From: Marinobacter profundi
Lineage (GTDB): Bacteria; Pseudomonadota; Gammaproteobacteria; Pseudomonadales; Oleiphilaceae
NCBI RefSeq assembly: GCF_002744715.1
Contig: NZ_KZ319369.1
Span: 124,001-188,000, forward strand
Length of the DNA stretch: 64,000 bases
Direction: 5' to 3'
Below the pieces are notes generated by a model that was not told the DNA's origin, made no database searches, and saw nothing but the letters and a program-made list of their open reading frames with translations. Shown one piece after another: positions 8,666-15,297 of this stretch; position 1 is the first letter of the stretch; the number at the start of each line of letters is the position of its first letter. A program made the position numbers and the translations under genes.

Positions 8666-8932
8666 GTGTCGATCCTGAAAGACGAACTCCAGGGATTCAC
8701 CGTGCGAACCCTGTGGAAGGGGCCCGACGTCGAGCTGGTTGTCTTAGCAAAGCAGGATGCCCGAGGCTTGCTCTGCGACCAGCAGTTTGAAGTCCACATC
8801 CCCGGTGAGCCGGTGCTGTACCGCAGTACCAGCCGGAGTGCTGCGGTGCATTATCTGGAGATGCTGCTGGGAATGCCGGAATATTTTCAGGCGGGCAAAG
8901 GCTCCGGTGGGCTGGGTTATCTGGGTTATTAG
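8666..8932 (+). CDS. Small hypothetical protein
   Basis: An 88-residue protein starting at GTG 8666 with GGAG 7 bases upstream (an out-of-frame ATG overlaps at 8664). It has no signal peptide or membrane segment. It contains strand-like 'TLWKGPDVELVVLAKQD' and 'FEVHIPGEPVLYRSTSRSAA', then a helix and a glycine-rich tail GSGGLGYLGY. I do not recognise the family. It stands alone after a 187-base gap from the polysaccharide operon and just ahead of the accessory island. Confidence 0.55.
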   Translation: MSILKDELQGFTVRTLWKGPDVELVVLAKQDARGLLCDQQFEVHIPGEPVLYRSTSRSAAVHYLEMLLGMPEYFQAGKGSGGLGYLGY

Positions 8933-8950
8933 ACTGGTTGGCGACAATTA

Positions 8951-9091
8951 ATGTCGAAAGACTCGGCGCTGCTTGGAATGTTCGATCAGTATGTGTCCCA
9001 ATCCACGCTAGCACAGCGATGCCGATTGATAGCGCACTTTGGCTACGAGTCGGAAGTGGTTGCGCTTGATATTGCCTTGACGAATGCTTGA
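8951..9091 (+). CDS. Possible 46-residue small protein
   Basis: An open frame, ATG 8951 to TGA 9089-9091, encodes 46 residues (MSKDSALLGMFDQYVSQSTL, then AQRCRLIAHFGYESEVVALD and a short tail). It lies 18 bases after the preceding small gene with no strong ribosome binding site. Its stop codon overlaps the -35 box (9088-9093) of the first twin RNA. No family is recognised and it may not be translated. Confidence 0.35.
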   Translation: MSKDSALLGMFDQYVSQSTLAQRCRLIAHFGYESEVVALDIALTNA

Positions 9092-9116
9092 TTATTTTAT
9101 GCGCGGTTCATATCCT
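9088..9116 (+). promoter_or_regulatory. Sigma70 promoter of first twin RNA
   Basis: TTGATT (9088-9093), 17-base spacer, TATCCT (9111-9116). The first base of the -10 box is 13 bases before AACACG at 9124, the predicted RNA 5' end. The spacing is identical to that of the second unit. Confidence 0.6.
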
Positions 9117-9123
9117 TTCACCT

Positions 9124-9174
9124 AACACGACCCCTGCCTCTTGGCTCCGACAGGAGCTTACGCGGGGGTTTTTT
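9124..9174 (+). ncRNA. Candidate small RNA, copy 1, beside the Abi_2 gene
   Basis: A ~51-nt unit beginning AACACGACCCC and ending GCGGGGGTTTTTT. ACCCCTGC (9130-9137) can pair with GCGGGGGT (9162-9169, one G-U), enclosing a second hairpin, GCTCC (9144-9148), loop GACA, GGAGC (9153-9157). The outer stem plus six T forms an intrinsic terminator, so the whole unit is promoter, short RNA and terminator. It is the first of two similar units 108 bases apart on the + strand, convergent with the Abi_2 gene. Structured RNAs next to Abi_2 genes are known (the abiF RNA motif); whether this is one needs a covariance search. Confidence 0.6.
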
Positions 9175-9195
9175 GTAATTAGTGGTAAGCCACAC

Positions 9196-9224
9196 TTGAG
9201 TAATGCACCACTCGTGTCTATTAT
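9196..9224 (+). promoter_or_regulatory. Sigma70 promoter of second twin RNA
   Basis: TTGAGT (9196-9201), 17-base spacer, TATTAT (9219-9224), close to consensus. The predicted start is at 9231-9232, exactly at AACACG. Confidence 0.65.
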
Positions 9225-9231
9225 TTGTCGC

Positions 9232-9286
9232 AACACGGCCCCAATCGGTGGATCCGCTTTGCGGTGAAGCTGCTGCGGGGTTTTTT
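9232..9286 (+). ncRNA. Candidate small RNA, copy 2, beside the Abi_2 gene
   Basis: A ~55-nt unit beginning AACACGGCCCC and ending GCGGGGTTTTTT, the same 5' and 3' blocks as copy 1 with an almost unrelated middle. CCCC (9239-9242) pairs with GGGG (9277-9280) as the terminator base; an inner stem, CCGC (9254-9257), TTT, GCGG (9261-9264), is possible. Its T run (9281-9286) overlaps the stop codon of the Abi_2 gene on the other strand (9285-9287). Conserved ends with a divergent middle suggest a structural RNA family rather than a recent simple duplication. Confidence 0.6.
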
Positions 9287-10301
9287 ATTGCCTGCTTTTC
9301 GGGAAACACTCCCAACCTCTCCATTCATCCGAAACGCCAAAGGCGCCCCAGCCAACCCCAAGCGATTCGTTTTCTGGAAATTCTGTCAGTAATTCCGAGA
9401 GCCGTTGCCACCAGCTGGAACTTGGGTTGATGGAGCTCAACAGCGTCCGGCAGATACACAGCAACAGAAAAGGTCGGGCAAGGATATGTTCGTTGCCGCG
9501 CGCCCAGGCATTGTCAAAGTCCGGCACAACGCCCTTGGGAGGTTTTTGTGGCTGGTCTACAACGTTACGGTTCCATAAGCGGCTGTGATGGGCGCATACG
9601 TTGCGCAAATAGTTCAGACTTCGTAGCCAGGAGGCTAGAGTCCTGCCATCCTGAATCCCATATTTGTCCGCGATGGTGTCCTGGTCTTCCGGGCGCATGC
9701 CATCATAGAGCTCTGACAATGTGTTGAAATCCCATACCTCGCAGGCAATCCAGATAGGCAGAGGGTGGCCATACTTGGTTTTATTGTGCTTGATGAAGTC
9801 TTCCTTGGAGCGGGCGATTTGCGTGGCCTGCTTCTTCATCCAATCCACGTGTCTGGGTAACCCTGTTTTAGCGTCTGCCTCCTTGGCGAACCCCTCGAAC
9901 AGAATGTCCGGATTCAGGTAGGCGAATGGGTCATGCTTTCCCAGGGTGTGGGATATATCGACCCGCAATGCCACTTTGATACGCTCGAGCGCATCCAGGG
10001 CAAGAAGGCGAAGCTTTTTGTCGAATACGTAGAGGCGCACGGCCGCCTCGAAAGACGCGCTCGGCTTGAAGCTGTCCAGAACGGTGCTGGTTTCCTTTGT
10101 TTTCTTCCCTCCGGGGATGCCCTTACCGATGGGGCAAAACAACCCTGAGCGTTCACGAAACGGATGCCAGTACCCACTCAATCGGTAGTAGCCAATACGC
10201 TCCAGGTATTCCAGAGCCTTCGGCTCATCGGTAACCGCAAGTCCCCGGTTCTTTAGTTTCTCAAGCTGCTCGCGGTACCTAAGCCACGGTTTTTCGTACA
10301 C
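9285..10301 (-). CDS. Abi_2 (AbiD/AbiF-type) abortive infection protein with HEPN motif
   Basis: A 338-residue Abi_2-family protein. The typical N terminus 'PWLRYREQLEKLKNRGL' and 'YLERIGYYRLSGYW' (about 31-46) are present. The HEPN ribonuclease motif R-x4-H occurs as RNVCAH at 233-238, followed by HSRLWNR. Family members are anti-phage abortive-infection proteins, thought to be toxic RNases. The start is GTG 10301, with AAGGATGA about 9 bases upstream. It lies 21 bases downstream of the HsdS remnant on the same strand, so it may be transcribed from the restriction-modification side. Two small RNA units converge on its 3' end, a plausible RNA antitoxin or regulator. The RNase role is family inference. 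Confidence 0.85.
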   Translation of the reverse strand: MYEKPWLRYREQLEKLKNRGLAVTDEPKALEYLERIGYYRLSGYWHPFRERSGLFCPIGKGIPGGKKTKETSTVLDSFKPSASFEAAVRLYVFDKKLRLLALDALERIKVALRVDISHTLGKHDPFAYLNPDILFEGFAKEADAKTGLPRHVDWMKKQATQIARSKEDFIKHNKTKYGHPLPIWIACEVWDFNTLSELYDGMRPEDQDTIADKYGIQDGRTLASWLRSLNYLRNVCAHHSRLWNRNVVDQPQKPPKGVVPDFDNAWARGNEHILARPFLLLCICRTLLSSINPSSSWWQRLSELLTEFPENESLGVGWGAFGVSDEWRGWECFPKSRQ

Positions 10302-10322
10302 TGGGCGGTCATCCTTTTCCGG

Positions 10323-10559
10323 TTAGTTCAGGGCGTTTTCAACCACGGCGTCGGCCAACTGGCAGCGGGTTTCGCTGGCCCGGTTGACGCGTTCCTTGAG
10401 TTGGTCGCAGAGGGCCATGAGTTCATCGACTTTTTGGACGATACGGTATTGTTCTTGTTCAGGTGGCAGCCCCATCACAGTTGAGATGATTTTATCGCGC
10501 GAAATATTCGGCTGTGCTCCGCCTGCACCCATGGCGATAAATCGTGACCGGTATCCTTC
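10323..10559 (-). pseudogene. C-terminal remnant of a type I specificity subunit (hsdS)
   Basis: About 78 codons read as the end of an HsdS target-recognition domain and conserved helix: 'GAGGAQPNISRDKI', 'LPPEQEQYRIVQKVDELMAL', 'CDQLKERVNRASETRCQLAD'. The tail closely resembles the end of the intact hsdS upstream (VDELMALCDQVKERLNQASE). There is no N-terminal part; upstream the frame breaks into a fragment of another gene. The nearest in-frame ATG is 10532, without obvious ribosome binding site. It is probably the scar of a deleted second specificity gene. Confidence 0.7.
10403..10447 (-). repeat. Imperfect direct repeat shared by hsdS and its remnant
   Basis: The ~39 bases starting GGTCGCAGAGGGCCATGAGT at 10403 recur at 12956-12995 (central helix of hsdS, matching through GACTTTTTGGACGAT). 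The first 29 bases also recur at 12161-12189 (end of hsdS). All encode the conserved VDELMALCD helix of the specificity subunit. Such shared blocks can recombine to swap recognition domains. Confidence 0.7.
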
Positions 10560-10657
10560 ATTACTTGGTCTTCCAGTAGCGACTCGTCAGCGAGGGCCGC
10601 AGACTTGAGTTTTTGTGGTTGGTCTCCGATTCGCCAAATACCTTGTTCGATTGCCAT
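10547..10657 (-). pseudogene. N-terminal fragment of a DUF91/NucS-like nuclease gene
   Basis: ATG 10657 begins a frame reading MAIEQGIWRIGDQPQKL then 'ADESLLEDQVMKD', which resembles the first ~35 residues of DUF91/NucS-type endonuclease-domain proteins (typical start ...IWxxGxxPxKL...LExEKxLEDxI). After about residue 35 the match stops, and the frame continues as out-of-frame HsdS sequence to a stop at 10475. The nuclease core is missing, so this is a remnant joined to the HsdS remnant by a deletion near 10550. The family recognition is tentative. Confidence 0.5.
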
Positions 10658-10738
10658 AACGCTGCCTGTGGACAGTTAGACGTAGTTTAGAGTAACTCAA
10701 GCAAACAAGCCTTGGTGATGGCCATATCAACTGCAATC

Positions 10739-12019
10739 CTACAAACCTGAATCACTGTCCGTTTGCAGGGCAATGCCAATCGTATTGTGGTATCCATGAC
10801 TGGCTATTACGTCGAGCAGTCCGTCGTTGTTCAGGTCGGCTGCGCCGACCTGCATTGCATCAGGGGCGCCCGTATCAACTTGAGCTGCGTGCTCGAATGT
10901 TCCGTCACCCTTTCCTGTGTAAATGGTTACAGATGTCTCCTGGTTGGCCTCAGCCAATATCAGGTCATAAACTCCGTCCGAGTTAATGTCTGCTACTTCA
11001 TAATCACTCCAGACAGGGGATGAAGAAATTGCTTTGAGAGGCTCTGAAAACGTTCCATCGCCGTTGCCCAAAAAGCTGAAGATGTTGCAGCTATCCGCTG
11101 CAACAGCATCGATATTTTCGTCCCCGTTTACATCTCGCAAAACTACCAAGCCCCCATGGGAGGTAAAGCAACCGTTGTCTGGCGCCAAGTAGAGGTTTGC
11201 AGTCTCAAAAGACCCATCTCCGATACCCATAAAGACGGCGAGCGTTCTATCTCCATCGAAAGTGACCGCATCACCTGCACCATCTTTGTCTAAGTCAGAA
11301 ATAGCCAGTGCAGCTCCACTCGTTAGCCCGATGAGATCATGTGATGTGGTGAACTCACCGTCGTTGGAGGCAATATTGATATGGCCAGCGTTGGAGATGG
11401 AATCGATGACCTGGTCGTTGTTGAGGTCCTTTCCAAGAACATACCTGTTGCCACATGAGATGCTCGGCACACTTGCGAAACCGTCGAAACCGTCGGTTTC
11501 ATTCGATTGATAGTAAGCAATAGAGCAGTCTGCTCCTGTTGGAATGAAAAAGCCGATGGAGTTCTTGTTGGGAACTTCAAAAAGCGAAATCCAGCTTGCA
11601 CCGTATTCCAGGTCGGCAATAGTTGCTCGGTTGAACCCGTGGCCATCTAAATTTGAAAAGGCAGTGACGGAGTAGGTATATCCAGTCCACTGGTCGCCCT
11701 CCATCGTGGGAGCGATGATATCGCTCGCGCCATCAGTATCGATGTCGAAGATGGAAAACCAATAGGCATTATTCGCGGAGAGGAGGCTTGGGGCTGAGAA
11801 GGAGACGACTGGCTCACTCGGCTTCGGTGGTGCAGTCGGTTCACTAGGTTCCGGCGTTTCTTCGGACGCCGTTGAATCCGCTTCCTCTTGAGTTGAATCA
11901 GAGCTACTGTCGTTAGTTTCGGAAGGTTGGGGGGGCTCCGCGTCACTCCCAGAGCTGCCTCCGCAGGCGCTCAGTACGAGGGAGATCAGAATTGGTAGCA
12001 ACACATTTGCGGGTTTCAT
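10739..12019 (-). CDS. FG-GAP/VCBS-repeat lipoprotein embedded in the restriction operon
   Basis: A 426-residue lipoprotein. The signal peptide ends in the lipobox LSAC (Cys about residue 19), followed by a GGSSGSD linker and a Pro/Glu/Ser/Thr-rich spacer to about residue 70. After that come repeated calcium-binding-like FG-GAP/VCBS units: 'DIDTDGASDII', 'DLNNDQVIDSI', 'DLDKDGAGDAV', 'DVNGDENIDAV', 'DINSDGVYDLI', 'DLNNDGLLDVI', each preceding a 'GDGTF' turn. This is an integrin-alpha-like propeller on the outside of a lipid anchor. It lies between hsdS (61 bases upstream) and the HsdS remnant, an unexpected place for a surface protein. No partner is apparent; function unknown. Confidence 0.8.
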   Translation of the reverse strand: MKPANVLLPILISLVLSACGGSSGSDAEPPQPSETNDSSSDSTQEEADSTASEETPEPSEPTAPPKPSEPVVSFSAPSLLSANNAYWFSIFDIDTDGASDIIAPTMEGDQWTGYTYSVTAFSNLDGHGFNRATIADLEYGASWISLFEVPNKNSIGFFIPTGADCSIAYYQSNETDGFDGFASVPSISCGNRYVLGKDLNNDQVIDSISNAGHINIASNDGEFTTSHDLIGLTSGAALAISDLDKDGAGDAVTFDGDRTLAVFMGIGDGSFETANLYLAPDNGCFTSHGGLVVLRDVNGDENIDAVAADSCNIFSFLGNGDGTFSEPLKAISSSPVWSDYEVADINSDGVYDLILAEANQETSVTIYTGKGDGTFEHAAQVDTGAPDAMQVGAADLNNDGLLDVIASHGYHNTIGIALQTDSDSGL

Positions 12020-12080
12020 GCTTTTCCTTCCTTGTTTAGTGGTGAAAGTCGCCGTACGAGGTTGAATTTTCGAGATAGCA

Positions 12081-13754
12081 TCAACTCACTGCCTTTTGGA
12101 CAATGGCTTCGGCCAGCTGGCAGCGGGTCTCGCTGGCCTGGTTCAGGCGTTCCTTGACTTGGTCGCAGAGGGCCATGAGTTCATCGACTCTACTTAGAAT
12201 CCTCTCCTGCTCCCTGATAGGGGGCAAATCGATAGGCAGCGCCCAGAGTTTCTCTGATTTTAGCTTACAGGTGCCATGGCTAGAGCGGTCCACCAGGTCG
12301 GTCACAGTTGCTTTTCGAGCTTTAAGAAACAAAAGCAAGTACTGGGAGATGTCACTTGGCGGGACTAGCGCTTTCATGTCTTGATTGATGGTGACGGGGG
12401 CAGTTGTTATTGCGACAGGGAAGGAGTGCGCGAGTATCATCCCTCTGACAACCATAAGTAAGCTTTGTGGTGGGATTCTGCGCAGCGGGCTATTTGTAAT
12501 CGCTTCTTTAGAGACGTGGTCTTGACTGTCTGATATTTGATCAGTCTTCATGTCTTTGGGTGAAACCCACGGAATCTCTCCCTGCCAAAATTCGGGATTT
12601 TTCTTGCTCGGCGTAGCTCCGCCAATGATTTCGCCCAAATCTCCCAAGCGCACTTGAGCCCATCCAGACTGTTCGTGGTTGGTGGCATTAATATTGTGTG
12701 AGTTAAGGTAATCAATGATGGGCTCATCCTCCGCATCCTGCTCCACCAACCGCCCCATCACGGCCAGTTGCAGGATGGTCTGCTTGAGCTTGTCGATGCT
12801 CTGTTCGGTGGTGAAAAGGGTGTCGAAGTGGGCGGCGAGGCGGGCCCAATTGTCGGCCAGTTCGGTGGCGTTTTGAGATTGGGTGAGGGTGCCGAACAGG
12901 GTGTCCACGAGGGTTTCGTGGGCTTCGAGCTGGTCGCTGGTTTGCTTTTCCAGCCGGTCGCAGAGGGCCATGAGTTCATCGACTTTTTGGACGATGCGGT
13001 GTTGTTCTTCCAACGGAGGAACCGGTACTAGGCCCGAGAAAAACTGTTTGTCGTTAATCGCTGGGTAAGCAATGCCAGTTTGCGCCGATTCAACATATCT
13101 CACGAAGGCTGGGCTTCGTAGGTAGTGAAGGAAAAAGCGAGCAGGCATTCCAGCGAGTGGGTGAAGGACAGCGAATGCTGTACTGGCGATTGGCTCTGGC
13201 TCGATTTCGCTTTCGACTACAGCGATATTCTGGAGGTAGGGACGGATGGTTGAGTATATCAGCGTCCCTTCACGCACGATTTTTCTTGCTCGCGATGGTG
13301 CTTCGTCAGCTGAGAGAATACTGGGCTGGGTGGTTGCACCTCGCAGGTTATCGACAGAAGCGACATCAATATAGCTAAATTCGTTGCTTGGTGCTTTCTG
13401 ACCCCAATCTCGGCCCACATCCTCTAGCTGACCCCATTCCCAGCTTGAAGGTAAGTGAAAAGGTATGGTCATTTCCGAAAGTTCAGGGAGCTTCCTCCGT
13501 TTCTTAATCTCGCCCTGTTTCACCAAGTGAAGTTTTTCAGCTCTGACGCGCTCAAGGAGCTTGCTGGCGGGCTCGTCTGCTGGATTCTGCTCAACTAGCC
13601 TGCCCCGTACGGCCAACTCCAGAATCAACTCCCGAAGCTTCTTAATGCCAGTCAACTCAACCTTGCCATTACTCCCCCGGCCACTGCTGGACTTCTTCGT
13701 GACTGCCCCGGTCCACAAATCCAGATGCTCGGTAATCAGCTCCCGCGCACTCAC
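12081..13754 (-). CDS. hsdS: Type I restriction-modification specificity subunit
   Basis: A 557-residue DNA-recognition subunit with two target recognition domains. TRD1 occupies about 90-260 ('LPSSWEWGQLEDVG' to 'VPVPPLEEQHRIVQKVDELM') and TRD2 about 350-530 ('GWAQVRLGDLGEIIGGATP' to 'LPPIREQERILSRVDELM'). Each is followed by the conserved spacer helix. The N terminus carries 'LRELILELAVRGRLVEQ', repeated centrally as 'LKQTILQLAVMGRLVEQ', the usual internal repeat. It starts at GTG 13754, overlapping the hsdM stop by 4 bases. With two HsdM it forms the methyltransferase and with HsdR the nuclease. The target site is not predictable by eye. Confidence 0.92.
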   Translation of the reverse strand: MSARELITEHLDLWTGAVTKKSSSGRGSNGKVELTGIKKLRELILELAVRGRLVEQNPADEPASKLLERVRAEKLHLVKQGEIKKRRKLPELSEMTIPFHLPSSWEWGQLEDVGRDWGQKAPSNEFSYIDVASVDNLRGATTQPSILSADEAPSRARKIVREGTLIYSTIRPYLQNIAVVESEIEPEPIASTAFAVLHPLAGMPARFFLHYLRSPAFVRYVESAQTGIAYPAINDKQFFSGLVPVPPLEEQHRIVQKVDELMALCDRLEKQTSDQLEAHETLVDTLFGTLTQSQNATELADNWARLAAHFDTLFTTEQSIDKLKQTILQLAVMGRLVEQDAEDEPIIDYLNSHNINATNHEQSGWAQVRLGDLGEIIGGATPSKKNPEFWQGEIPWVSPKDMKTDQISDSQDHVSKEAITNSPLRRIPPQSLLMVVRGMILAHSFPVAITTAPVTINQDMKALVPPSDISQYLLLFLKARKATVTDLVDRSSHGTCKLKSEKLWALPIDLPPIREQERILSRVDELMALCDQVKERLNQASETRCQLAEAIVQKAVS

Positions 13755-15247
13755 GCCGCACCTCCGTCGGTATTCTCATCGCTGTTGTGAGAAAGCGCAT
13801 CGGCTAGGATGTCCCGCAGTTGGTTGCGGATTTCCTGGATTTCGGCCTGTTGCTGTTCGTACTTGGCCAGCAGTTCGTCCGGGTCATGGTTGACCTCTTC
13901 GCCCTGCCAGGGGTTCTTGATGTCCAGGTTGTAGTTGCGGGCCTTGATGTCGTCGATTGACACCTTCCAGGCCTGCTCGGTTTCCTCGCGGCTGGCGAAG
14001 CTGTCGGCCTCGGTGCCCCACCAGTCGATTTCGGTCTGGAACTCGGAGAACTTCATGGGCTTGGTTTTGCTATAGCTCTTGTAGCCTTCCGGGTAGGGGT
14101 GTTCGTAGTACCACACGGTTTCCGTGGGTTTGCCCTTTGTAAAGAACAGCAGGTTGGTTTTGATGCCGGTGTAGGGGTTAAACACGCCGTTGGGCAGGCG
14201 CACGATGGTGTGCAGGTTGCACTCTTCCAGCAGCTTTTCCTTGAGGCGGGTTTTCATGCCTTCGCCGAACAGGAAGCCGTCTGGTAGCACCACGGCGGCG
14301 CGGCCACCGTCCCGCAGCAGGTGGATGAACAGGGTCATGAACAGGTCGGCGGTTTCCCGGGTGCGGAAGGCGCTGGGGAAGTTGGTTTCAATGCCGTCTT
14401 CTTCCATGCCACCGAAGGGCGGGTTGGCCACGATAACGTCTACCCGCTCTTTCGGGCCCCAGCTGATGAGCGGGCGGGCCAGGGTGTTGTCGTGCTTGAT
14501 CTGGTCCGGCACTTCGACGCCGTGCAGAATCATGTTGGTGGTGGCCAGCAGGTGGGGCAGGGGCTTTTTCTCAACACCGTGGATGCTCTTCTGCAGGGTT
14601 TGTTCGTCCTGCGGGGTGCTGACGTAGTGTTTGCGCTTGTGCTCGATGGTGCAGGTAAGGAAGCCGCCGGTGCCGCAGGCCGGGTCCATCACTTTTTCGT
14701 CCAGCTTCGGGTCTATCCGGTTGACCATGAACTCGGTCACCGCCCGTGGGGTGTAGAACTCACCGGCGTTACCGGCGCTTTGCAGGTCTTTGAGGATTTG
14801 CTCGTACATATCGCCCAGCTCATGGCGCTCGGCGGATTTGTTGAAGTTGATGCCGTCTTGCAGCTTGTTGATGACCTGGCGCATAAGCTGGCCGGACTTC
14901 ATGTAGTTGTAGGCATCCTCGAACACGTTGCGGATAACCACGCCCCTGTAGTCGTCACCGGCCGGCTCCAGGTTCTGCAGGCCGGGGAACAGGGTGTTGT
15001 CGATGAAGTCTTTGAGCTCGTCGCCGGTCATGCCCTCCGGGTCGGCGGCCCAGTTGCGCCAGCGCAAGTGTTCCGGAATCGGGGATTTGTAATCGTCGTG
15101 AGTAATTGCCCACTCATCTTCCCGGTCGTCGAAAATTTTCAGGAACAACATCCATACCAGCTGGCCAATGCGCTGGGCATCGCCGTCTACGCCAACGTCT
15201 TTGCGCATGATGTCCTGGATGGATTTGATGGTGGTGCTGATAGACAT
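13751..15247 (-). CDS. hsdM: Type I restriction-modification N6-adenine methyltransferase subunit
   Basis: A 498-residue adenine methyltransferase. The N-terminal helical domain ('IMRKDVGVDGDAQRIGQLVW') is followed by 'ELGDMYEQILKDL' and 'GEFYTPRAV', then motif I DPACGTGGF (188-196) for S-adenosylmethionine and the catalytic motif IV NPPFGG (275-280). It methylates adenine in the site chosen by HsdS and protects host DNA. Length and motifs are normal, so it should be active. It lies 50 bases after hsdR and overlaps hsdS (GTGA). Confidence 0.95.
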   Translation of the reverse strand: MSISTTIKSIQDIMRKDVGVDGDAQRIGQLVWMLFLKIFDDREDEWAITHDDYKSPIPEHLRWRNWAADPEGMTGDELKDFIDNTLFPGLQNLEPAGDDYRGVVIRNVFEDAYNYMKSGQLMRQVINKLQDGINFNKSAERHELGDMYEQILKDLQSAGNAGEFYTPRAVTEFMVNRIDPKLDEKVMDPACGTGGFLTCTIEHKRKHYVSTPQDEQTLQKSIHGVEKKPLPHLLATTNMILHGVEVPDQIKHDNTLARPLISWGPKERVDVIVANPPFGGMEEDGIETNFPSAFRTRETADLFMTLFIHLLRDGGRAAVVLPDGFLFGEGMKTRLKEKLLEECNLHTIVRLPNGVFNPYTGIKTNLLFFTKGKPTETVWYYEHPYPEGYKSYSKTKPMKFSEFQTEIDWWGTEADSFASREETEQAWKVSIDDIKARNYNLDIKNPWQGEEVNHDPDELLAKYEQQQAEIQEIRNQLRDILADALSHNSDENTDGGAA

Positions 15248-15297
15248 AGATGTTCAGTTCCTGGGTGCTCGGAATGGTGTTAAATGATTAGTTCGGA

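Noticed and set aside
9088-9286. Reading the twin units as minus-strand terminators of the Abi_2 gene
   Set aside because: On the minus strand the hairpins are preceded by A runs and followed by no T run, while the + strand has promoters and T6 tracts.
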